Source: Sphingomonas abaci (lineage in GTDB: Bacteria > Pseudomonadota > Alphaproteobacteria > Sphingomonadales > Sphingomonadaceae). Taken from it: DNA of 64,000 nucleotides. Where the stretch lies: assembly GCF_014199625.1 (NCBI RefSeq), contig NZ_JACHNY010000004.1:248001-312000 (forward strand), written 5' to 3'. The translations under genes were made by a program, and so were the position numbers. The notes under the pieces were generated by a model. The model was not told the DNA's origin and made no database searches. It worked only from the letters and a program-made list of their open reading frames with translations. Below are positions 38,037 through 46,551 of this stretch, in pieces. Every line of letters begins with the position of its first letter. The stretch's first letter is position 1.

Positions 38037-38199
38037 GTCTCTCTCCCTGTCGGTGATCGGTGCGGCCATGACCTGGCTCTTGGTATCGCTACCGCGTATT
38101 TGTCAGACCGAAGTCTGTCAACGATGGCGATTCGGGTGGCGAAGGCCCGGACGATCGCTGGGAACATGCCAGACGGTTGAAAACGGAGGGGATTGGACG
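38037..38199. promoter_or_regulatory. Divergent promoter with LacI-type operator and inverted repeat
   Basis: It separates the leftward GH27-GH43 pair from the rightward GH43 gene. At 38081-38094 TGGTATCGCTACCG is a near-palindrome with central CG, the general form of LacI-family operators (TGnTAnCGnTAnCA, one fixed position different). At 38101-38120 TGTCAGAC-cgaa-GTCTGTCA is an inverted repeat with one mismatch and could be a second site. The pattern of 38081 recurs at 43293-43306 in the receptor promoter. Confidence 0.45.
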
Positions 38200-40200
38200 A
38201 TGCGGCGACCTGCCATGCTGGCCCTGGGGGCCACTCTGACGCTGGCCCTTCTCGCGACGGGCTCGGCCGCGCAGACCGGTCCCGCCCCGACCGGCTGGAC
38301 CGCCGACAATGGCGACGGCACATTCACCAACCCGCTGTTCTTCGACGAATTCTCGGACCCCGACCTGATCCGGGTCGGTGATGACTTCTATCTGACTGGC
38401 ACGACGATGCACGCCATGCCAGGCCTGCCGGTGCTGCATTCGCGCGACCTGGTGAACTGGACCTTCCAGAGCTACGCGATGGACCGGCTCGACCTCGGCC
38501 CCGCCTACCGGCTGGAGGGCGGTCGGAACGTCTATGGCAAGGGCATCTGGGCGCCCAGCTTCCGCTACCGCGACGGCACCTTCTACATCTTCAGCAACCT
38601 GAATGGCCAGACGACGCAGATGTTCACCGCGCGCTCCCCCAAGGGCCCGTGGACGCGCACCGCGATGAAGCGCAGCTTCCACGACCTGTCGGTGCTGTTC
38701 GACGATGATGGCAGGGCCTGGGTGATCTGGGGCTATCAGGACATCCATCTGGCGGAGCTGGATGCCGGCCTGACCGACATCGTGCCGGGCAGCGAGCGGA
38801 TCATCATCGCCAAGGGGGCGGGGATGGGCGAGGGATCGCATCTCTACAAGATCGACGGCCGCTATTACATCACCAGCGCCGAATGGTCCGGCCCGTTCCG
38901 GATGCCGGCCGCGCGCGCCGACCGCATCACCGGCCCCTGGGAGGTCAACCGCGCGATCAGCCGCGACGAGGATTTCGGCGAGACGGCGGGTTATCGCGTC
39001 GCCGGCAAGACGCCGCCCTTCCGCCTGACCCCGCCCGACCCCGCCTCGCGCGGCGGCCTGTCGCTGCACCAGGGCGGCATCGTCCAAACGCCGGCCGGCG
39101 AATGGTGGGGATGGTCGATGTTCGAGGGCAATTCGGTCGGCCGGCTGACCGCCCTGTCGCCGGTGACGTGGCGGGACGGCTGGCCCTGGTTCGGCCTGCC
39201 CGGCAATCTGGGGCGTACCCCCCGCACCTGGGTGAAGCCGAAGCTGCCGGTCCAGCCGATCGTCGCACCCTATCGGCGCAGCGACCCCTTCGACGCCGCC
39301 GTGCTGCAACCGATCTGGCAGTGGAACCATGTCCCCGATGACGGCCACTGGTCGCTCTCCGCCCGGCCGGGCGCGCTGCGCCTGACCGCGCTGTCCGCCA
39401 CGGACTTCCTGCAAGCGCGCAACACGCTAACCCAGCGCGCGGTGGGGCCGGTATCGGTGGCGACGGTCGAGATCGACGGCGCGGGGCTGAAGCCGGGCGA
39501 CGTCGCCGGGCTGGCGCTGCTCAACCGGCCCTATGCCTGGCTGGGGCTGGCGCGGGACGCCGATGGCCTGACGCTGCTGCTGCGCGACGAACAGACCGCC
39601 GCGCCGATCCGCCGGCCGATCGCCACGCCGCATCTCTGGTTGCAGGTCGCGGCCGATTTCCGGTCGGAGCAGGCGCAGTATCGCTGGTCGACCGACGGCC
39701 GCCACTTCACCGACCTGGGCGCGCCGGTGACCATGGCCTATCAGCTCCTGACCTTCCAGGGCGTCCGCTACGGCCTGTTCGCCTACAACCGCGACGGGCG
39801 GACCGGCGGCGTGGCGGATATGCTCGACTTCACCGTTGCCGAGCCGCTGGCGGAAAGCCGCCCCGCCATCCCCTATGACCGGACGATCCGCCTGCGCCCG
39901 GTCGGCGCGCGGGCGGCCGGCGAAAGCTTCCGCGTCGTCAAGCTCGGACTGGGTCGCGTCGCGCTGGTGCGCGGCGACCGGGCGCTGACCGTGGCGACGG
40001 ACGGCAGCGCGCGTCTCGCCCGGCGCGCGGACGGGCCGGCGCAGAGCTTCCAGTGGATGGAGTCCTTGAGCGGCGGAGCGATGCTGATGTCGCTCGCCAC
40101 CCATCGTTATCTTCGGCCGACCGGCGACGGCGGCTGGCGGGCGGACAGTCCGGGCGCGACAGCCGACAATCGCGATGGCAGCCGGCTGGACTGGCAATAG
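38200..40200 (+). CDS. Secreted glycoside hydrolase family 43 protein, second type
   Basis: 666 residues from ATG 38200, with CGGAGGGG upstream and a signal peptide ending at SAAQ. Upstream frame is open but contains the divergent promoter. The GH43 propeller starts NPLFFDEFSDPDLIRVGDDFYLTGT (catalytic Asp in the FSDPD block); KGIWAPSFRYRDGTFYIFSN and GMGEGSHLYKIDGRYYI hold the other catalytic positions. A beta-sandwich covers about 360-560, and a C-terminal segment (FRVVKLGLGRVALVRGD, SFQWMESLSGGAMLMSLATHRYL) is fascin/trefoil-like. Together with the leftward GH43 it suggests attack on decorated xylan. Exact substrate unproven. Confidence 0.9.
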   Translation: MRRPAMLALGATLTLALLATGSAAQTGPAPTGWTADNGDGTFTNPLFFDEFSDPDLIRVGDDFYLTGTTMHAMPGLPVLHSRDLVNWTFQSYAMDRLDLGPAYRLEGGRNVYGKGIWAPSFRYRDGTFYIFSNLNGQTTQMFTARSPKGPWTRTAMKRSFHDLSVLFDDDGRAWVIWGYQDIHLAELDAGLTDIVPGSERIIIAKGAGMGEGSHLYKIDGRYYITSAEWSGPFRMPAARADRITGPWEVNRAISRDEDFGETAGYRVAGKTPPFRLTPPDPASRGGLSLHQGGIVQTPAGEWWGWSMFEGNSVGRLTALSPVTWRDGWPWFGLPGNLGRTPRTWVKPKLPVQPIVAPYRRSDPFDAAVLQPIWQWNHVPDDGHWSLSARPGALRLTALSATDFLQARNTLTQRAVGPVSVATVEIDGAGLKPGDVAGLALLNRPYAWLGLARDADGLTLLLRDEQTAAPIRRPIATPHLWLQVAADFRSEQAQYRWSTDGRHFTDLGAPVTMAYQLLTFQGVRYGLFAYNRDGRTGGVADMLDFTVAEPLAESRPAIPYDRTIRLRPVGARAAGESFRVVKLGLGRVALVRGDRALTVATDGSARLARRADGPAQSFQWMESLSGGAMLMSLATHRYLRPTGDGGWRADSPGATADNRDGSRLDWQ

Positions 40201-40238
40201 GGTCGCGGGGGGCGCGAACCGGTATATCCGCCCCTACC

Positions 40239-40331
40239 CTCCCGGCGAAAGCCGGGACCCAGTTCGGGAACGCCGCTTGTCCATCTCCATCGTTCCGTGC
40301 CTGGACCCCGGCCTCCGCCGGGGTGGAAGAG
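40239..40331. repeat. REP-like GC hairpin repeat, copy 3
   Basis: Two hairpins with four-base loops, CCCGGC-gaaa-GCCGGG (40241-40256) and CCCCGGC-ctcc-GCCGGGG (40306-40323), are separated by about 50 bases that start with ACCCAGTTCGGGAA. The pair and the CCAGTT string match copies 1 and 2. It lies in the gap between the two convergent genes at 40200 and 40347. Confidence 0.75.
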
Positions 40332-40346
40332 AGGGGCACCGGCCCT

Positions 40347-41432
40347 TTATCGCCTGGGAAAGACCAGCGTCTCGCTGAAGAAGGGCAGCACCTGGTCCTG
40401 GATGCGGAAGGCGACGTTGCTGGTGTGCGTGCCCGGATAGACGGCGTAGCGGTGCGCGATGCCATAACGGTCGAGCGCGGCGTGCAGCTTGGCCGCATCG
40501 TCCTTCAACCCGTCCTGGTCGCCGACATCCAGGCCGATCCCCCGATAGCGGCGCAGATTGCCGGCATATTGGTCGATCATCGCCAGCGGCGCATTGGCGG
40601 TCCAGCGCGCCAGCACGTCGGGCTGCACCTGGCCGTCCTTGACCGGCAGGTCGAGATAGAGCGGCGGCGCCTTGGGATTGGGCGACCAGGCGGCGGCGCT
40701 GGCGAGCTGGGCGCGCTCGCCCCAGCCGAGTGTCGCCGCGTCGCCGGGCGAGCGCAGCGCGCGCAGCTTCGCCTCGACCGCGGGATCGGCGGCGAAGGTC
40801 TCGCGCGGCGACAGGCAGCAGGGGCTGAGCATGTAGAGCGCGCCGAACACCTCGGGATATTTCATCCCGATCCGCGTCGTGCCGTATCCCCCCATCGAAT
40901 GGCCGGCCAGGCCGCGACTCTCGCGCGTCGGGACCGTGCGGTAATGGCCGTCGATGTAGCGAACCAGGTCGCGCGCGATGAACGTCTCGAAATCGCCCGT
41001 GGTCACCGAGCGCGAGTACATCGAGCCGTTATGCACCGTCTTCGAATCGGGCAGCACCAGGATCATCGGCTTCACGCCGCGTGCGAAGGCACCTTCCACC
41101 GTCTGGGGGACGTGGATTTCCGCCATCCATTGTTCCGCGCCGATCGAATAGCCGTGCAGCGCGTAGACGACCGGGTAGCGGCGGCTGCGGTCGGCGGCAT
41201 AGCCGGGCGGCAGGATGACGATCACGTCGCGGTCCGCCGAATCGCCCTCCAGGCTGCCCTCGATGCTGGGGGCGTGGACCTTGATCCGCTCGATCGTCAC
41301 CGGCTTGGCGCCGGCCACCACCGGCGGCGCGTTGGTGCCGACCTGCGCCGCGCCGGGCGTCGCCAGGCCGAGCCCCAGCAGCATCCCCGCCCATAGCGCC
41401 CGCGCCCCGCCACGCCTGTTCACCCTTTGCAT
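40347..41432 (-). CDS. Secreted alpha/beta-hydrolase esterase (esterase D / PF00756 type)
   Basis: 361 residues from ATG 41432 (AGGAGGGAC upstream) with a signal peptide. The alpha/beta-hydrolase pattern is present: a strand with DVIVILPPGY, PVVYALHGYSIGAEQW, the nucleophile elbow GHSMGGYGT (Ser near 177), and a C-terminal His in YPGTHTSNVAF. Relatives act on acetyl- or feruloyl-xylan, or on other esters. It lies 48 bases behind the cupin-like gene on the same strand, so sapC, the cupin gene and this gene may form one transcript. Confidence 0.85.
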   Translation of the reverse strand: MQRVNRRGGARALWAGMLLGLGLATPGAAQVGTNAPPVVAGAKPVTIERIKVHAPSIEGSLEGDSADRDVIVILPPGYAADRSRRYPVVYALHGYSIGAEQWMAEIHVPQTVEGAFARGVKPMILVLPDSKTVHNGSMYSRSVTTGDFETFIARDLVRYIDGHYRTVPTRESRGLAGHSMGGYGTTRIGMKYPEVFGALYMLSPCCLSPRETFAADPAVEAKLRALRSPGDAATLGWGERAQLASAAAWSPNPKAPPLYLDLPVKDGQVQPDVLARWTANAPLAMIDQYAGNLRRYRGIGLDVGDQDGLKDDAAKLHAALDRYGIAHRYAVYPGTHTSNVAFRIQDQVLPFFSETLVFPRR

Positions 41433-41480
41433 CTTCGTCCCTCCTGTCTGGTTGATTTCACTTATTTGTCTGTCAAGTCG

Positions 41481-42491
41481 TCAGCCCCGCAGCAGCCGCA
41501 TGACCAGGGCGCGGATCCGCCCGTAATTGACCGGTTTCAACGGCCCGAGCAGCCCGTGCCGCTCGGCCGGCAGGTGCGCCAGCGGATGGCCGTCGGGGCG
41601 GAAGACATAATGGTCGAACCAGGCGCGCCAGCTCTCGCGTTCCGGTGCCGGACGTTCGCTGAGCGCGATCATCGCCAGCAGCATCGCCGCCTGGGGCTGG
41701 TCGGAGCCGCTGGCGAAGCCGTCCCACCAGAAATTGACCAGCAGATTGTACGGATCGAGCGCCTCCACCCGGTGCCACCAGAGCTTGGGCAGGTAGAGCG
41801 CGTCACCCGCCGCCAGCTCCACCGTGATCGCTTGGTCGCGTACGCGCTCGAACCGGGGATAGCGCGGGTCGCCGGGGGCGCTGCCATCCGCCAGGCTGAT
41901 CGGTTGCCCGGCCAAAGTATGGTCGATCGGCCCGACATAAAGATCGCCGATCGCTGCGGGCGGATAGAGGGTGAAACGCCGCCGCCCCGCGACGACGCAG
42001 GCGACATTGTCGAACAGGTCGTAATGGCAGGCGACCGCGGTGGCATGGCCCAGCCAGATGCGCGGCGATACGCCCGCCGGCACGACGGCGAGGCCATGGT
42101 CCGCGACCAGCCCCGGCAGATACTGATCGATCGACAAGGAGCCGACATAGAGCGTCGGCTGCCCGTCCGCGCCGGCGGTGGCGAGGATGCGATCGATCGC
42201 GGCGCGATAGGGCAGCGTCTCGCGCGTGAAGTTGAACCCGTCCGCCCCCTCGCCATAATGATAGCGGCCGGCGATCGCGGGCGGGCCGACGAACATCTCC
42301 GCCGCGCGCCCGGCGTCGTGCGATCGCAGGCAGGCGGACAGTGTGGCGGCGCTCCGCCCGGCCGCCACCAGCGGCCAGTGCGCCGCCGCGCCGCGCAGCA
42401 CGACGGGCCGCCCTGCCGCCATCACCTGCTGGCGGAAGCTCTCCGCATCCGGGAAATCGGCCGCGTCCAGGCTGGCCAGCGGCGCGCTCAT
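41481..42491 (-). CDS. Cupin-like (JmjC-fold) domain protein
   Basis: 336 residues from ATG 42491. The sequence matches the cupin-like / JmjC-fold family of putative 2-oxoglutarate oxygenases: RPVVLRGAAAHWPLV at the N-terminus, SIDQYLPGLVAD, IWLGHATAVACHYDLFDNVACVVAGRRRFTLYPP (HxD iron pair in CHYDLFDN) and GDALYLPKLWWHRVEALDPYNLLVNFWW with the distal His. The family recurs beside SapC and tryptophan-halogenase-like proteins in TonB-receptor loci; its substrate is unknown. It overlaps the sapC stop by four bases. Confidence 0.87.
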   Translation of the reverse strand: MSAPLASLDAADFPDAESFRQQVMAAGRPVVLRGAAAHWPLVAAGRSAATLSACLRSHDAGRAAEMFVGPPAIAGRYHYGEGADGFNFTRETLPYRAAIDRILATAGADGQPTLYVGSLSIDQYLPGLVADHGLAVVPAGVSPRIWLGHATAVACHYDLFDNVACVVAGRRRFTLYPPAAIGDLYVGPIDHTLAGQPISLADGSAPGDPRYPRFERVRDQAITVELAAGDALYLPKLWWHRVEALDPYNLLVNFWWDGFASGSDQPQAAMLLAMIALSERPAPERESWRAWFDHYVFRPDGHPLAHLPAERHGLLGPLKPVNYGRIRALVMRLLRG

Positions 42492-43177
42492 CCGCCGAGA
42501 CCGGCCGCCAGCCGCGCGTTGCGCCGCGCCGCCAGCGTACGCAAATGCCCGACCGACTGCGCCTGGGTATAGGCGAGGTGCAGCGTGCCGTCGCGGAACA
42601 GCGCCAGCACCTCGGCATCGGGCAGTTCGTGCAGCGCGTCCAGGCTGATGGTGTACAGCCCGTCCAGCACCAACCGCTCGCCATCGTCGAAATGGAGCGT
42701 GACGTCGATCGGCTCGATCAGCGTCAGCGCCAGCAGCCGGGCGACCAGCCGCTCCGTCTCGGGCAGCCCGGCCTGCAACTGCCCGAGCGCGCGGCGGATG
42801 CGCTGGAAGGTGGGCGTGGCCTCGCCGCCCGCATCGAACAGGGGCTGGCCACCACCGGCGAAGACCGGATCGTCGCGGCGGATGACGATCTCGCCCTCGA
42901 CGAGGAAGAAGCCGTGCCGCTCCAGATCGGCGGGCCGATAACCGGTCAGCAGCCCGTCCTCGCCGGTGCACAGATTCTCGCCCGGCTTCACCCCCAGGAT
43001 CGCGCCCGCGAAAAAGGCGCCGGTCTCCGGATGCTTGGTGAACAGGATGGGATAATGCAGCGCCGCCGCCGCGAATTCGCTCGGCACCAGCTGGACGAAA
43101 TGCCGCTGCGATTCGAGCGTCCGCGCCACGGTCAATTCGGCATGACGCTCCGTCTCCAGCCGCTCCCATTGTTCCAT
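42488..43177 (-). CDS. SapC-family protein
   Basis: 229 residues from ATG 43177; a GTG two codons upstream is also open, and GGGGAGAGGG precedes both. The family blocks are legible: HFVQLVPSEFAAAALHYPILFTKHPETGAFFAGAILGV, GYRPADLERHGFFLVEG, and ALTLIEPIDVTLHFDDGERLVLDGLYTISLDALHEL. The name comes from the Campylobacter S-layer region, but in sphingomonads and xanthomonads the gene recurs beside TonB-dependent receptors with no proven biochemical role. It is first in the leftward run and divergent from the receptor gene. Confidence 0.88.
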   Translation of the reverse strand: MEQWERLETERHAELTVARTLESQRHFVQLVPSEFAAAALHYPILFTKHPETGAFFAGAILGVKPGENLCTGEDGLLTGYRPADLERHGFFLVEGEIVIRRDDPVFAGGGQPLFDAGGEATPTFQRIRRALGQLQAGLPETERLVARLLALTLIEPIDVTLHFDDGERLVLDGLYTISLDALHELPDAEVLALFRDGTLHLAYTQAQSVGHLRTLAARRNARLAAGLGG

Positions 43178-43421
43178 CGACACCCTCTCCCCTCGCCGGT
43201 CCCGCTTGTGCGGATGCTGCGCAGCATGAGCGATTTCAACGCGATAACAAAGCCCTTGCCGTCTCGACTTGTCGGACTATAGTGCCGACTCATGTGAGCG
43301 ATACCAAAATCGCCTTTCGGCCTCTGCCGAGTAGGATTTCGGTCAACGACAACGCTCCGATGATACCGCTCTCGTACCGATCACAGACCGGGCGGGGCAT
43401 GAACAAGGCAGGGAGAGGGTG
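43178..43421. promoter_or_regulatory. Divergent promoter of sapC run and TonB receptor with LacI-like sites
   Basis: Three notable patterns. GTCGGACTATAGTGCCGAC at 43271-43289 is a palindrome broken by one base. TGTGAGCGATACCA at 43293-43306 is the reverse strand of TGGTATCGCTCACA, differing at one fixed position from TGnTAnCGnTAnCA. TGATACCGCTCTCG at 43361-43374 matches with two differences. The first ten bases of the second site (TGGTATCGCT) are identical to the GH27/GH43 promoter site at 38081. A LacI-family sugar repressor is the natural reader; none is encoded in the window. Confidence 0.45.
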
Positions 43422-46400
43422 ATGGCGACTTCATTCCATGGAACCACGACGCGGGGCGGCAAGCGCTCCGCTTGGCTGATGACCGGGGCGAGCAGCCTCC
43501 TGGCGATCGCGCTGGCGATGCCGGCGCAGGCGCAGACCCAGACGCCGACGCAGACCGACCTTCAGAACACTGTCACGCCCGGCGCCGCCGCGCCGCAGCC
43601 GGCGGTGCCCGTCACCGCCAACGAGACCAGCGCCGCCCAGGCGGGCAGCCCCCAGGACGCGGCCACCGCGCAGGACGTGTCGCAGGGCAATTCGGTCGAG
43701 GCGGGCGATCCCGACATCGTCGTCGTCGGCCTGCGCGGCTCGCTCCAGCGCAACCTCGACCTGAAGCGTGAATCCTCGGGCGTGGTCGACGTGATCTCCG
43801 CCGAGGATATCGGCAAGTTCCCGGATTCGAACGTCGCCGCCTCGCTCCAGCGCCTGCCGGGCGTGTCGATCCAGCGTTCCGGCTCGCGCGGCGAGCCGAC
43901 CGGCATCACGGTGCGCGGCTTCGGCGGCGACTTCAACACCACCCTTTATGACGGCCGGCGCATCGCCACCGGCACCGGCGGTCGCCAGATCGACTTCAGC
44001 ACCGTCGGCGTCGACTTCATCGGTCAGCTGTCCGTGCTGAAGACGCCCGACGTGTCGCTGGCGTCCAGCTCGATCGGCGCGACGGTCAACATCGCCTTCC
44101 CCAATCCGTTCGACCATCCCGGCTTCCGCGCCGCCGCCACCGCCTCCGGCTCGGTGCAGGACCGCGCCGGCCGCGTCGTGCCGACCGGCGGCCTGCTGAT
44201 CAGCAGCACCAACGAAGCCGAAACCTTCGGCGTCTTGGCCGACGTGATCTATACCCGCCGCGACACCGACACCAACCGCGTCTATGTGTCGGGCTGGCCG
44301 GGCGGCAATTACGCGCCCTGTCAGCTGGCGGGCAGCACCGGCACCTGCACGCCGACCAGCAACACGCAATCGGCCGCCTATGCCAATCCGGCCAACCGCC
44401 AGAACCTGCCCGGCTGGTTCCCGCAGCAATACGGCGCCGAGCAGCAGCGGGTGAAGGACGAGCGCGTCGATGCGCGCGTCTCGCTGCAATATCACCCGTC
44501 CGACGACCTGATGCTGACGCTCGACAATAATTTCTCGCGTCAGAACATCACCCAGAACAATTACGCCTTTGGCGTCTGGTTCAACCAGGGCGACCTGCGC
44601 AACGTGACGCTCGACGCCAACGGCACCGCCACCGACTTCACCCAGGCGAACACGCCGACCGACTTCACCGCCGCGCTCAACAAGCAGATCCTCCAGACCA
44701 ACCAGACCGGCCTCAACGTCAAGTATGACGCGACCGAGAATCTGACGCTGGAAGGCGACGTCGCCTATGCCAAGAGCTGGCTGAACCCCGGCGACGTGAT
44801 CGGCAGCGCCAATGGCGATATCGGCTATGGCAATCGCCTCGGCAACGTCCTGCGCTTCACGGTCGACGGCGCCAGCAACAAGGCGTTCCCGACGATCAGC
44901 AACTTCGGGCCCGCCGGCGACGAATCGCGTTGGGCGGACCAGTCGCTGATCGGCTCGCACGTCACCGTCAACCAGACGCAGCACAATACCGACGAGTTGG
45001 TCCAGTTCCGCGGCAACGCCACCTGGAAGCAGGACGACCTGACGCTGAAGGCCGGCGGCCAATATTATCAGGACACGTTCAACTTCCGCAACCAGAGCAC
45101 CTTCACCAACAATTTCTGGCAGGCCTATGCCGGCTACGGCGCGCCGTCGGGCGGCACGTCGGGCATTTCGCCGCTGCCCGCCAATCTGTACCAGGGCTCG
45201 ATCAGCCTCGACAACTTCATCCCCGGCTTCAACGGCAGCCTGCCGCCGTCGGTGTTCGTGTTCGACCCGATCGCGTACCAGAATTTCCTGACCAGCCAGG
45301 GCAATCCCTCGGCGACGCGGGTGCCGGGCTTCAACTATGGCAACGTCAACGGCTTCACCGGCACGTTCGACGAGGCGGTCGATCCGGGCAGCATCCTGCG
45401 CGTGCGCGAGCGGACCTGGTCGCTCTATGCCAGCGCCAATTTCAAGACCGAGGTCGGCGGCCTGCCGCTGACGATCAATGCCGGTATCCGCAACGAGACG
45501 ACCAACCTGGTCTCGACCGGTCAGGGTCGCCTGCCGCTGGTCCTGGTGACCAGCGCGGCCGATCCAACGCTGCTCAGCATCCCCAACTATACGCAGGTGC
45601 AGCCGCAGACCGCGCGCAACTCCTATTCCTACCTGCTGCCCAGCATGGATGCGAAGCTGGAGCTGACCGACAATCTGATCCTGCGCATCGATGCGTCGCG
45701 GACGCTGACCCGGCCGACGCTCAACCTGCTCAACCCGGTGCTGAACGTCGGCAACGGCCAGCGGATCGGCGCGCTCAACGCCAGCGGCGGCAATGCCAAC
45801 CTCAAGCCCTATCTGGCCGACAATTTCGACCTGGGCGCGGAATGGTATTATCGTCGCAACTCGTACCTGGCGGTCAATTTCTTCCTGAAGAACGTCAGCA
45901 ACTTCATCGTCGGCGGCGTCACCCGCCAGGCGATCAACGGCGTGGTCGACCCGACCACCGGACAGCTCGCCTCCTTCGCGGTGTCGCAGCAGGTCAACGG
46001 GCCGGATGCGACGGTGCGCGGCGTCGAGCTCGCCTGGCAGCAGGTGTTTGGCGACACCGGCTTCGGCTTCCAGGCCAACGCCACCTTCGTCGACACCAAC
46101 CGCCCCTATGACGACAAGAACATCAGCCAGACGGGCTTCGCGGTCACCGGCCTCGCCAATTCGGCGAACTTCGTCGGCTTCTATGACAAGAACGGCTTCC
46201 AGATCCGCGCCGCGCTCAACTGGCGCGACGAATATCTGGCGCAGTTCGGGCAGAACCAGAATACCGGCTCGTTCGGCGCGGAGCCGACCTTCGTCAACCA
46301 GAGCTTCCAGGTCGACCTGACCAGCAGCTTCGACGTGACGAAGAACTTCAGCGTGTTCGGCGAGGCGCTCAACCTCAACAAGAACAAGCAGAGCACGCAC

Positions 46401-46478
46401 GGCCGCTATTCCAACCAGCTGCTCGACGTGTTCGATTACGGCCGCCGCTTCACGCTGGGCGCGCGCTACCGCTTCTGA
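43422..46478 (+). CDS. TonB-dependent outer-membrane receptor
   Basis: 1018 residues from ATG 43422, with AGGGAGAGGG upstream. The signal peptide ends near MPAQAQ. A low-complexity linker leads to a TonB-box-like stretch (DPDIVVVGLRGSL). The plug domain is next (ESSGVVDVISAEDIGKFPDSNVAASLQRLPGV), then a large barrel, ending in the expected aromatic residue (RFTLGARYRF). The GKFPDSNVAAS plug is typical of carbohydrate-type receptors of sphingomonads and xanthomonads. With the surrounding hydrolases it probably imports xylo- or arabino-oligosaccharides, energised by a TonB system. A terminator follows at 46492. Confidence 0.93.
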   Translation: MATSFHGTTTRGGKRSAWLMTGASSLLAIALAMPAQAQTQTPTQTDLQNTVTPGAAAPQPAVPVTANETSAAQAGSPQDAATAQDVSQGNSVEAGDPDIVVVGLRGSLQRNLDLKRESSGVVDVISAEDIGKFPDSNVAASLQRLPGVSIQRSGSRGEPTGITVRGFGGDFNTTLYDGRRIATGTGGRQIDFSTVGVDFIGQLSVLKTPDVSLASSSIGATVNIAFPNPFDHPGFRAAATASGSVQDRAGRVVPTGGLLISSTNEAETFGVLADVIYTRRDTDTNRVYVSGWPGGNYAPCQLAGSTGTCTPTSNTQSAAYANPANRQNLPGWFPQQYGAEQQRVKDERVDARVSLQYHPSDDLMLTLDNNFSRQNITQNNYAFGVWFNQGDLRNVTLDANGTATDFTQANTPTDFTAALNKQILQTNQTGLNVKYDATENLTLEGDVAYAKSWLNPGDVIGSANGDIGYGNRLGNVLRFTVDGASNKAFPTISNFGPAGDESRWADQSLIGSHVTVNQTQHNTDELVQFRGNATWKQDDLTLKAGGQYYQDTFNFRNQSTFTNNFWQAYAGYGAPSGGTSGISPLPANLYQGSISLDNFIPGFNGSLPPSVFVFDPIAYQNFLTSQGNPSATRVPGFNYGNVNGFTGTFDEAVDPGSILRVRERTWSLYASANFKTEVGGLPLTINAGIRNETTNLVSTGQGRLPLVLVTSAADPTLLSIPNYTQVQPQTARNSYSYLLPSMDAKLELTDNLILRIDASRTLTRPTLNLLNPVLNVGNGQRIGALNASGGNANLKPYLADNFDLGAEWYYRRNSYLAVNFFLKNVSNFIVGGVTRQAINGVVDPTTGQLASFAVSQQVNGPDATVRGVELAWQQVFGDTGFGFQANATFVDTNRPYDDKNISQTGFAVTGLANSANFVGFYDKNGFQIRAALNWRDEYLAQFGQNQNTGSFGAEPTFVNQSFQVDLTSSFDVTKNFSVFGEALNLNKNKQSTHGRYSNQLLDVFDYGRRFTLGARYRF

Positions 46479-46491
46479 CCCTCTCCCCTGA

Positions 46492-46536
46492 CGCGGGGAT
46501 GTCGACCCCTACCGGTTGACATCCCCGCGCTTTTTT
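46492..46536 (+). terminator. Rho-independent terminator between receptor and halogenase-like gene
   Basis: CGCGGGGATGTC (46492-46503) pairs with GACATCCCCGCG (46518-46529), and three more pairs lengthen the stem toward the loop. It is followed by CTTTTTT. It would end or attenuate transcription after the receptor, so the halogenase-like and downstream enzyme genes would be expressed at a lower level than the receptor unless a separate promoter exists. Confidence 0.88.
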
Positions 46537-46551
46537 CCTGGGTTCGGTGTC

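Noticed and set aside
34323..38180. A 1285-codon open frame on the plus strand antisense to the GH43 and GH27 genes
   Set aside because: It mirrors the coding strand of two convincing secreted enzymes; composition is Arg/Gly/Asp/Gln-rich with no domain, which is the usual antisense shadow in high-GC DNA.
43431..46400. A 989-codon antisense frame opposite the TonB receptor
   Set aside because: Stop-free because of GC-rich codon use on the other strand. No start context, no motif, and it covers exactly the receptor gene.
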